From Polyangiaceae bacterium (GTDB lineage Bacteria > Myxococcota_A > Polyangia > Polyangiales > Polyangiaceae), in NCBI GenBank assembly GCA_015075635.1, contig JABTUA010000002.1, positions 2,732,708-2,796,707 of the forward strand: 64,000 nt of DNA. The letters run 5' to 3'. Under the pieces are notes generated by a model. That model was not told the DNA's origin. It made no database searches and saw nothing but the letters and a program-made list of their open reading frames with translations. A program made the translations under genes and the position numbers. This document shows positions 32,649 to 42,731 of this stretch, one piece after another. Numbering within the stretch: the stretch's first letter is position 1; each line of letters begins with the position of its first letter.

Positions 32649-35204
32649 TCAGTCCAGGCGGACGGGCAGCGCCATGGCCTCCGCCGCACGCTGCTTGTCG
32701 TAGAGGTAGGCGTAGGCGGCCCGGCTGGCGAGCACGCGCTTGGTGTAACGGCGCGTCTCGGTGATCGGGATCAGCTCCACCCAGACGTCGAAGTCGGCCC
32801 GCGGGCGCTCGCGAATCCAGCGCCGCGGACGGTTCGGCCCGGCGTTGTAGCCGGGGATGGCCAGGAGCGGGTTCTGGGCGAAGGTCTTCTCGAGATCCGC
32901 GAGGCCCCGCGCGCCGAGCGCGATGTTGACGCTGGGTTGCTTCAAGCTCGCGGCGTCGTACGGCAGCCCCACCGGCTTCGCGAGCATCTTCGCGGTGGGC
33001 ACGATGAGCTGCATCAGCCCGTGAGCGTCGGCTGGGCTGACGGCGTTCGGATCGAACGCGCTCTCCTCGCGCATGACGGCGTAGACCAGCGACTCGTCCA
33101 CGGAGCTCTTCTTGGTCTCCTGCTGCACGATGACGCGGTAAGGCCTCGGGTAGGCCAGCTGCCAGGCCTTGATCCAGTCGCCGGCGGGCCAGCGCCCGAG
33201 CCAGTCCGTCAGCATGCCGCGGGCGATGACGTGGGCGTCCCGCGCGGAGCCCGCTCGGGAGTACAGGAGCGAGAGCCCCCAGAGCAAGCGAGGCGTCGCG
33301 CCGGGCTTCGCGATGCCGAGGGCCTCGACCTCGCGCCGTGCCATTTCGAGCTCGCCTTGCCGGAGCAGCTCCATCGCGCGCAAGAACCCGGGGGAGTCGA
33401 ACTCCGGCTGGTGCTCGAAGCTGAAGGGCTGAGTGGCGGCCTTCTTCTCGGCCTCTTCCAGCACCTTTCTGGCGCGGAAGGGGTCCTTCTCGACCAGACG
33501 CGCCCAGGCGTGCAGCATGTAATAGGACAGCGGCAGGTCGCGCACGATGGACTCGAGCTCGGCATAGCCGCGCTCGGCGTCGCCGTTCTCGATGAAGGCC
33601 CGTGCCAGGAAGTAGCGCTCCCGCCCGCTGTGCTCCGTGCCCCGAGCGCTGTCGTTCTTGGCGATGGTGCTCGCCACCTTCTCCAACACGTTGGCGGCGC
33701 CGGGCCAGTCGCTCTTCTCGATGCGGCGCAACGCCAGGCGGAAGACCGCGTCGAGCACGACGTCCCCCTCCGGGTAGTCGTCCATGATGGTGGACAGCAG
33801 CTCGGTGAAGCGCGCCTCGATCCCCAGCTCGAAGTAGCCGAGCGCGGCTCCCATGCGCGCGTCGTCGGCCAAGCGGTGCTTGGGCAAGAGCTTCTCCAGC
33901 TCGGAGTAGCGCTGCACGGCCTGCATGTGGCGACCGTCCGCCGCGGCCTGCTTGCCCGCCAGAAAGAGCGCGCGCGCCAGCAGATCGTCATCGCTCTTGC
34001 AGTTCTCCACCACGTCGTCGAACGCACCTGCCGCCCGCGCGGCCTCGCGCTTGAGCGCGATGGCCTTGGCGCGCCAGAACGAAGCCTCGCAGCCGACGCT
34101 GCCCCAGCGCGCGGCCCTGTCGAGCGAGCCGATGAGGGCATCGGCGGCCTTCTCCGCGTCCGCCTCGAGCTTCGCCTCGACCAGCGCGCGCACGCGGATC
34201 AGCTCCTCCTCCGGCGTGGGCCGAGCGAGGCGGCGGCGCTCCGCCGCGGGCAGCGCATCGAGCGCTCGCTTCTCGACCTTGCGCGCGCGGTCGAGCGCCG
34301 GCAGCCTGCCGGCGTTCTCGGCGACCGCGCGGCGCGCGAGGCCGAGCGCCTCGCGCTGGTCCGAGAGCGCGTCCGCGGCCGCCTTGCCCGAGGACCGATC
34401 GAGCAGAAGACCCGCCAGGCGCAGGGCGAGGTCGGTGGACTCGGCGGGCCTCTGACCGATGTGGGCGCGCCAGGCGTCGATGGCGAGGTCGGGCTTGCCA
34501 GCCTTGAGCGCAGCCTCGGCCAAGAGCAGCCGCGCGTCGCTGGCGATCGGCGGCTCCTTGGGAGCGCGCTCCAGCCAGCCGATCGCCTGCTCGGTCTTGC
34601 CCGCGCGCAGCATCACCCGCCCAGCGGCCAGCGTCGCGTAGCCAGACAGAGGCCAGCGCTCCGCGGCGGCGAGCTGGTAGGAGGCGGTCGCTCCGGCCAG
34701 ATCGCCGGAGAGCTCGCGCAGGCGGCCGAGCAACATCTGGAAGCGCGCGACGTTCTTCGGCGTCGACTCGACCTTGCCCATCTGCGCCTCGACCTCGCGG
34801 GCCGCGGCGGCGTAGTTGCCGGCGTCCACCTGCTTCTGCGCGCGCGCGAGCACCGGCTCGGCGAGCAGCGGCTGGAACTCCTCGATCGAGATCTCGTCCT
34901 TGATCACGACCGGCGTCGCCTTCGAGAGCGCCACGCCGGCGTCGCTGCCGATCGGGGTCTGCACGCCGTGCGAGCCCACTGGCGCCTGCTGTGCCGAACA
35001 CGCGGCGAGCGACAGCGCAATCAGCGAGAGTGTCACCGAGGGCTCGCGCCACCGCGCCCAGCGCTCGCTGCTGCGCCCTGCTCCCTTGGGGGTTCTCGTC
35101 GAGGAGAGCGCTGGGCGATCACTCCCACCTGACGGCGAGGATGCGCCGGTCTCGCCGGAATTCTCGTAAGTCCGGGTCTCGGTGGCGGATCGCGATCTGC
35201 CCAT
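32649..35204 (-). CDS. Soluble-lytic-transglycosylase-like lipoprotein (Slt70 type)
   Basis: About 851 residues from ATG 35204; the frame remains open to 35258 but that overlaps the upstream gene. The lipobox LSLAAC is about 70 residues in, unusually late, so the true start may differ. About 500 residues of helical repeats (TPR-like, as in the Slt70 U/L domains) precede a C-terminal SLT domain. This has the catalytic glutamate in YAVMREESAFDPNAVS, then AHGLMQLIVPTAKMLA, GYNAGPNRPRRW and the ELIPITETRRYTKRVL motif. The enzyme cleaves peptidoglycan glycan strands between MurNAc and GlcNAc with 1,6-anhydro product formation. It is probably anchored to the outer membrane. Confidence 0.88.
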   Translation of the reverse strand: MGRSRSATETRTYENSGETGASSPSGGSDRPALSSTRTPKGAGRSSERWARWREPSVTLSLIALSLAACSAQQAPVGSHGVQTPIGSDAGVALSKATPVVIKDEISIEEFQPLLAEPVLARAQKQVDAGNYAAAAREVEAQMGKVESTPKNVARFQMLLGRLRELSGDLAGATASYQLAAAERWPLSGYATLAAGRVMLRAGKTEQAIGWLERAPKEPPIASDARLLLAEAALKAGKPDLAIDAWRAHIGQRPAESTDLALRLAGLLLDRSSGKAAADALSDQREALGLARRAVAENAGRLPALDRARKVEKRALDALPAAERRRLARPTPEEELIRVRALVEAKLEADAEKAADALIGSLDRAARWGSVGCEASFWRAKAIALKREAARAAGAFDDVVENCKSDDDLLARALFLAGKQAAADGRHMQAVQRYSELEKLLPKHRLADDARMGAALGYFELGIEARFTELLSTIMDDYPEGDVVLDAVFRLALRRIEKSDWPGAANVLEKVASTIAKNDSARGTEHSGRERYFLARAFIENGDAERGYAELESIVRDLPLSYYMLHAWARLVEKDPFRARKVLEEAEKKAATQPFSFEHQPEFDSPGFLRAMELLRQGELEMARREVEALGIAKPGATPRLLWGLSLLYSRAGSARDAHVIARGMLTDWLGRWPAGDWIKAWQLAYPRPYRVIVQQETKKSSVDESLVYAVMREESAFDPNAVSPADAHGLMQLIVPTAKMLAKPVGLPYDAASLKQPSVNIALGARGLADLEKTFAQNPLLAIPGYNAGPNRPRRWIRERPRADFDVWVELIPITETRRYTKRVLASRAAYAYLYDKQRAAEAMALPVRLD

Positions 35205-35207
35205 GCC
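35188..35207 (+). repeat. Diverged copy of dispersed GATC-rich 20-mer
   Basis: GATCGCGATCTGCCCATGCC matches the 24031 copy at most positions and is followed by GAGAC where that copy has AAGAC. The preceding ggcg is shared too. It covers the proposed ATG of the transglycosylase gene on the opposite strand. Confidence 0.45.
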
Positions 35208-35233
35208 GAGACAGCGGAGGTCGAGTCCGAACC

Positions 35234-35713
35234 TCACGCGCGCCTCCGAGCGGACCAACCGTCCTGGATCGCGTCTTCGGCTTCGTTCTCTCGCTCCCGC
35301 TCGCGCTCCGCGCTCCAGCGCTCGTGGTGCCGTTCGACCGCCTTGGCGTCGGCTTCGGCGCGGGCGAGCTCCGCGCGCGCGCTCTGCTCGACCGCAGCCG
35401 CCCGTCGGGTGACCTCGCTCTGCTCCAACTCGCGCTCGGTGAGCCGCGCCAGGCGCGCCTGCTCGGCCTGCTCGAACGCTGCCTGGGCCTGGAGGTCCAC
35501 GGCCCGCGCCGCGCCCTCCTCCACCCGCGAACGCTCCGCGTCGCGCTGCGCGCGCGCCCTCGCCTCCTCTTCCCGACGCAGGCGGCGTGCCCGCTCCTCC
35601 TCGCGCCGCGCCTCGCTGGTGGCGTTCGCCCGCTCGGCCACCTCGCGCACGTGCCCGTCCACGGCGCTCCGGCGCACGCTCTCCAAGGCCGTGAGGGGGT
35701 AGCGCCGCTTCAC
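35234..35713 (-). CDS. Coiled-coil protein, Arg/Glu/Ala-rich
   Basis: 159 residues from GTG 35713. Nearly the entire protein is predicted continuous coiled coil (ARREEERARRLRREEEARAR). The N-terminus MKRRYPLTALESVRRSAVDG has the LxxLxxlR flavour of FliJ/YscO-type stalk proteins, but no flagellar or type III secretion genes are nearby, so I do not assign that function. It lies between carB (78 bp upstream) and the lytic transglycosylase (29 bp from its proposed start) on the same strand. Codon composition is like its neighbours. Function unknown. Confidence 0.6.
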   Translation of the reverse strand: MKRRYPLTALESVRRSAVDGHVREVAERANATSEARREEERARRLRREEEARARAQRDAERSRVEEGAARAVDLQAQAAFEQAEQARLARLTERELEQSEVTRRAAAVEQSARAELARAEADAKAVERHHERWSAERERERENEAEDAIQDGWSARRRA

Positions 35714-35791
35714 GGAACGACCCTAGCTCATCGGCCCAGGGGGGGCGACTTTCCGGGACGGGCGTTCAGGCAGCCCAGCGAAATCAGAGCG

Positions 35792-39145
<3,354 letters not shown>

Positions 39146-39227
39146 CTCGGTGGGTTCGAACGCGGCGTCTATCCCAGCCCCGGCCTGGGGAGAAGCAGGT
39201 CCCTCGCCCCCCGCGAATCGCGGGGTT

Positions 39228-39256
39228 TTGTCGGGCCGGGCCAGGCGGGTTAAGCT
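39228..39256 (+). promoter_or_regulatory. Candidate promoter with very short leader
   Basis: TTGTCG and TAAGCT are separated by 17 bp. The -10 ends only seven bases before the ATG at 39264, so transcription would start at or just before the start codon. It lies in the divergent carB spacer. Confidence 0.45.
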
Positions 39257-39263
39257 CGGCGGC

Positions 39264-40076
39264 ATGCACCGAGGGACGAGGCAGCGTTCGCGCTTCTGGG
39301 CATCGCTCGTCGCGCTCGCCATCGCGAGCCAGAGCGCCACCGCGTTGGGCCAGGGGGACAGCCCGGACGACCTGGCTCGCCGGCACTTCGAGTCCGGCGT
39401 CGCGTACCTGCAAGAGGCCGACTACGAGAACGCGCTCAAGGCCTTCGAGAAGGCCTACGAGCTCTCCAAGCGCCCCGACCTCTTGCTCAACATCGCCACG
39501 GTCCACGAGCGCAAGGGCGACTTCAAGGCCGCCGTCGCGTCGCTGAAGAAGTACCTCGAAGTCGCGCCGGACTCCGAGCAGCGCGCGACGGTCGAGGCGC
39601 GCATCACGAACCTCGAGAAGCGCGCGCAGGAGGGAACGACGGAGCCGCCCCCGACCGGGCCCGGCGAGACCCCCGGTGAGACGCCTGCGGGCGGCCCCGC
39701 TCCGACCGGCAAGCCGGACCAGAAGGGACCGGTCGAAGCCAAGAGCAACGTCCCGGCTTTCGTCCTGCTCGGCATCGGCGGCATCACCGCCGCTGGCGCG
39801 GTGCTCACCGGCGTCCTCGCCAACGGCGAGTACAACGACGCCAAGGACCAGTGCTCCCCGGGCTGCACCGACGACGACGTCTCCGCGGGCAAGACGCTGG
39901 CGCTCACCAGCACCATTCTCACCGGGGTGGCCGTGGTCAGCGCGAGCATCGGCGCCGTGCTGTATTTCACGGGGAAGCCTGCCAGCCAAGAGCAAGCCCG
40001 AAAGCCTCAGCGATTCAACGTCGGGCTCGGCGTGGCGCCGGGCGGCGCGGCGGCGGCGGCCAGCTGGCGGTTCTGA
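39264..40076 (+). CDS. TPR-repeat envelope protein
   Basis: 270 residues from ATG 39264, where a signal peptide begins (RFWASLVALAIASQSATALGQ); the open frame extends upstream to 39087 but overlaps carB antisense. Residues about 30-120 are TPR helices (ARRHFESGVAYLQEADYENALKAFEKAYEL; LLNIATVHERKGDFKAAVASL). A Pro/Gly-rich linker, a membrane helix (VPAFVLLGIGGITAAGAVLTG), a short Cys-containing loop (CSPGCTDDD) and a second helix (STILTGVAVVSASIGAVLYF) follow, ending AAAASWRF. It resembles the two PEGA/TPR proteins in the window but lacks an obvious PEGA domain. It is followed by repeat DNA with terminator hairpins. Confidence 0.8.
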   Translation: MHRGTRQRSRFWASLVALAIASQSATALGQGDSPDDLARRHFESGVAYLQEADYENALKAFEKAYELSKRPDLLLNIATVHERKGDFKAAVASLKKYLEVAPDSEQRATVEARITNLEKRAQEGTTEPPPTGPGETPGETPAGGPAPTGKPDQKGPVEAKSNVPAFVLLGIGGITAAGAVLTGVLANGEYNDAKDQCSPGCTDDDVSAGKTLALTSTILTGVAVVSASIGAVLYFTGKPASQEQARKPQRFNVGLGVAPGGAAAAASWRF

Positions 40077-40144
40077 TGAATTGATCTCGCTCCGCGGACT
40101 GCCCACGCGCCTCCCGACTCTCCCCACCAGACCAACAGCCGGCG

Positions 40145-40163
40145 CCCGGCCTCGCCGGGTTTT
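40145..40163 (+). terminator. Rho-independent-like terminator, first copy
   Basis: CCCGGC (40145-40150), loop ctc, GCCGGG (40154-40159), then TTTT. It lies 69 bp after the stop of the TPR gene and is the best terminator-like structure in the window. Confidence 0.6.
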
Positions 40164-40239
40164 CTCACTCGGGATTTGATCTCGCTCCGCGGACCGCCCA
40201 CGCGCGAGGCGACTCTTCCCACCGGACAAACAGCCGGCG

Positions 40240-40258
40240 CCCGGCCTCGCCGGGTTTT
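40240..40258 (+). terminator. Rho-independent-like terminator, second copy
   Basis: CCCGGC (40240-40245), loop ctc, GCCGGG (40249-40254), TTTT. This is an exact repeat of the hairpin at 40145-40163 within the duplicated module. Confidence 0.55.
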
Positions 40259-40279
40259 CTCACTCTTCTCTCTTTGGCC

Positions 40280-40299
40280 GATCGTGATCTGATCTTGCC
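40280..40299 (+). repeat. Copy of dispersed GATC-rich 20-mer
   Basis: Differs from the copy at 24031-24050 by one base (G to T at position 16). The flanking ctctctttggcc and aagact are also shared. A ggctcggccttcggcctcg segment follows, as in the copies at 23.8 and 24.1 kb. Confidence 0.8.
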
Positions 40300-40345
40300 A
40301 AGACTGTTGAAGTGATTCCGGGCTCGGCCTTCGGCCTCGCAAGTC

Positions 40346-40568
40346 CCCCGCATCTCAGGTTCCGGACCAGACCCCGCATCTCAGGTTCCGGACCAGACCC
40401 CGCATCAGGGTCCGGACCAGACCCCGCATCTCAGGTTCCGGACCGGACCCCGCATCTCAGGTTCCGGACCAGACCCCGCATCTCAGGTTCCGGACCAGAC
40501 CCCGCATCTCAGGTTCCGGACCAGACCCCGCATCTCAGGTTCCGGACCAGACCCCGCATCAGGTTCTG
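40346..40568. repeat. 26-bp tandem repeat array (8 copies plus partial)
   Basis: Units start ccccgcatctcagg and end ttccggaccaga, length 26 bp. Copies begin at 40346, 40372, 40398 (24-bp variant), 40422, 40448, 40474, 40500, 40526 and a truncated 40552. Copies are nearly identical, with no spacer sequence. The array ends 110 bp before the HTH-receiver gene and each unit carries the palindrome TCCGGA. Confidence 0.95.
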
Positions 40569-40629
40569 CTCTCGTCCCCCCGTCCCCGTGCCCGTTTCCG
40601 GCTCGGTTCCCGCGTCCGGCCCGCGGGCC

Positions 40630-40663
40630 TAAAGTACAAAACTTACTATTCCTATATTTCCTG
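40630..40663 (+). promoter_or_regulatory. AT-rich promoter/operator patch before the four-gene signalling operon
   Basis: A 34-bp stretch of very low GC within GC-rich DNA. It contains TATATT at 40653-40658, a possible -10 about 20 bp from the ATG at 40678, and a small inverted repeat AAGT-acaaa-ACTT at 40632-40644. No good -35 hexamer is visible at 17 bp, which would be consistent with activator dependence. Confidence 0.45.
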
Positions 40664-40677
40664 TACCCTGGCCGGGC

Positions 40678-41256
40678 ATGCGGGCCAGCAGCCTGACGAC
40701 GCACGAAGTGGCCGCCCTGCTCGAGGTCAGCCCGTCGGCCGTGCTGACCTGGATCGCGAAGGGTTGGCTGAACGCTCACCGCACTCCTGGAGGTCACCGC
40801 CGCGTCGCGACGCTCGACCTGGTCCGCTTCCTCCGCGGGAGACGCATGCCCGTCCCCGCGGTGCTGACGGCGGTCGAGCGGCTGCTGTTCATCGACGACG
40901 ATCCCGTGTTCCTGCGCAACGCGAAGCGCTTGATGAAGCGTCACGTACCGGAGCTCTCGGTGGAGACCTCGGAGGGCGCCATGGACGGCCTGATCAAAGT
41001 GGGCACCTTCCAGCCCAATGCGGTGATCCTGGATGCTTTCATGCCGGGCATCGACGGGGTCGAGCTGTGTCACCGGCTGCGCGAGTCCGCCGACACCGAG
41101 CACATCGCGGTGGTGGCATTGACCGGACACCCCGGGCGCGACCTGGCAGCGCGGTTCGAAGCAGCCGGAGCGCTGGCCTGCCTGTCCAAGCCCCTCGACG
41201 TCAGCGCGCTGCTCCGCCTGCTCGGACTGCAACGCAACCACGAGGTGATGCGATGA
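40678..41256 (+). CDS. Response regulator with N-terminal excisionase/BldC-like HTH
   Basis: 192 residues, ATG 40678. Residues 5-55 form a small MerR/excisionase-type winged helix with LTTHEVAALLEVSPSAVLTWI and the hallmark RTPGGHRR (36-42). Residues 68-185 form a receiver domain: acidic pocket FIDDD (71-75), phosphoacceptor Asp119 in ILDAFMPG, Thr in VVALTGH and Lys in CLSKPLD. An HTH at the N-terminus with a C-terminal receiver is the reverse of the common order. It is likely the DNA-binding output of the operon. Its stop overlaps the start of the methyltransferase gene (ATGA). The upstream 26-bp array and AT-rich patch are candidate binding sites; that is inference. Confidence 0.85.
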   Translation: MRASSLTTHEVAALLEVSPSAVLTWIAKGWLNAHRTPGGHRRVATLDLVRFLRGRRMPVPAVLTAVERLLFIDDDPVFLRNAKRLMKRHVPELSVETSEGAMDGLIKVGTFQPNAVILDAFMPGIDGVELCHRLRESADTEHIAVVALTGHPGRDLAARFEAAGALACLSKPLDVSALLRLLGLQRNHEVMR

Positions 41257-42731
41257 CCGAACCGGTACGACTCGAGACCGCCACTACTCCCCTCCAGCGC
41301 TCTCCGCGCCGCCTGCGCGCCCGGCGCCTCCGGCTCGGCGATCTGAGGCTCGGTGACACGCTGGCCCGCGGGCGACACGCGACCCTCGGCCGCATCGAGG
41401 GCACGGTGGAAGACCTCTCGCTGTCGGGCCTCGCGCTGGTGCTCCCGGATCGCGCTTCCTCCCACGGCCTGGTGTTGCTCGGCGATCGCGTCGAGAAGCT
41501 GCGCATCGAGTGCAAGCACGGCCCCATCCACCGGGGTGACGCCAGCGTGCGCCACGTGGCGGAGCGCGGCGGCGATCTGCTGCTCGGGCTCGAGCTCTCC
41601 GCGCCGGGCGTCGATCTCGGCCTGGTTCATCGCCTGAGCTCGCAGAGCGCGTTCGCGGAGCGCTTCGCCGCGGTCCTGGCGTCCGGGCAGGGGGTCAAGC
41701 TGTTCGCCGAGTTCAAGGCTTGGGTCGCCGATCTCAGAGCCTGGCTCTTGGCCACCAAGAGTTTCCTGGACGCCGAGGAGCGCGCCGTCGCCGGGCTCGA
41801 CCGCTACTCCCGCGAGGAGACCCTCGCGGCGTACCTCGACACCGTCGCACCGGAGATCGTCGCGCACATGAACGCGGCCTCGGAGGAGCTGGCCGACTTC
41901 GCCTCGCGCCTCTCGGAGGACCAGCACCCACACTACCGCGCCTACTACCGCGCGCACTTGCACGCGCTGATCCTGGAGTCACCGCTCTTGCGTCGGGCCT
42001 TCGAGAAGCCTCTGGGTTACGCCGGGGACTACGAGATGATGAACATGCTCTACCGCGATCACGCGGAAGGCGACTCGCTGTTCGCCCGAGCGCTGAACGT
42101 GTACGGGGCGCAAGAGCCGGCGGCCCGCGCCAACATCAACCGGCTGACCTACCTGGGGGATCTGATCCGCAATGAGGTCGCCGAGCGCAGTGGACGCGTG
42201 CGGGTCGCCAGCATCGGCTGCGGGCCGGCGCAGGAGATCGCGGCCCTCTTGACCGCCGACCCCGGGATCGGGCCGCGCCTGGACGTCGCGCTCCTCGACC
42301 AGGAGGAACGGGCCATCTCCTACTGCGAGCGCACCCTGGGCCCGCTGGGAGCGCGCACCGGCGCTCATCTGGACATCATCAGCGAGTCCGTCCGGCGCTT
42401 GCTCGCGAGCCGCCGGCTGGGCGCGGCGCTCGGCGCCCGAGATTTCGTCTACAGCGCTGGCCTCTTCGATTACCTGAGCCCGCGCACGGTGGTGGCCCTC
42501 CTCGAGTCGTTGTACGATGCGCTGGTCCCGGGGGGACAGCTCGCGATCGGCAACGTCGCAGCCCACAACCCGACGCGCTGGTTCATGGAGTACTGTCTCG
42601 ACTGGAACCTGATCCATCGGACGCCGGAGGAGCTCTCTGCGTTCGCGGAGCACCTCCAGCCGCGCCCGACCCGCGTGCTCGTCGATCACGAACCCACTGG
42701 CGTGAACCTGTTCTTGCGCGTGTGGAAATGA
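41253..42731 (+). CDS. PilZ-like / SAM-dependent methyltransferase, PhcB-like
   Basis: 492 residues, ATG 41253 in an ATGA overlap. Residues about 18-125 look like a PilZ-type beta domain (RLRARRLRLGD, VEDLSLSGLALVL); the RxxxR...D/NxSxxG core of c-di-GMP binders is approximated. A helical middle region has RRAFEKPLGYAGDYEMMNMLY at about 248-267, a motif I associate with PhcB-type proteins that make 3-hydroxy-fatty-acid methyl ester signals. The class I methyltransferase fold starts at about 315 with VASIGCGPAQE and later LDVALLDQEE, FVYSAGLFDYLS and GGQLAIGNV. It probably methylates a fatty-acid-derived signal; this rests on motif resemblance and operon partners, not on a search. Confidence 0.75.
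   Translation: MTEPVRLETATTPLQRSPRRLRARRLRLGDLRLGDTLARGRHATLGRIEGTVEDLSLSGLALVLPDRASSHGLVLLGDRVEKLRIECKHGPIHRGDASVRHVAERGGDLLLGLELSAPGVDLGLVHRLSSQSAFAERFAAVLASGQGVKLFAEFKAWVADLRAWLLATKSFLDAEERAVAGLDRYSREETLAAYLDTVAPEIVAHMNAASEELADFASRLSEDQHPHYRAYYRAHLHALILESPLLRRAFEKPLGYAGDYEMMNMLYRDHAEGDSLFARALNVYGAQEPAARANINRLTYLGDLIRNEVAERSGRVRVASIGCGPAQEIAALLTADPGIGPRLDVALLDQEERAISYCERTLGPLGARTGAHLDIISESVRRLLASRRLGAALGARDFVYSAGLFDYLSPRTVVALLESLYDALVPGGQLAIGNVAAHNPTRWFMEYCLDWNLIHRTPEELSAFAEHLQPRPTRVLVDHEPTGVNLFLRVWK

Larger units (their letters stand above)
40081..40265. repeat. Direct duplication of a terminator-bearing module (about 90 bp x 2)
   Basis: Two copies, about 40081-40173 and 40177-40265, each run from ttgatctcgctccgcgga through a hairpin CCCGGC-ctc-GCCGGG-TTTT to ctcactc. 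The module is the same family as those in 23640-24010, but the palindrome differs (CCCGGCCTCGCCGGG instead of CCGGCCCGGGCCGG), so stem sequence has changed while pairing is retained. Confidence 0.85.

Noticed and set aside
35234..35713. FliJ/YscO-type secretion stalk protein
   Set aside because: Only a generic coiled coil and a loosely similar N-terminus are visible, and no flagellar or type III genes are nearby.
40346..40568. CRISPR array
   Set aside because: The units are contiguous 26-mers without unique spacers, and no cas genes are nearby, so it is a tandem repeat.
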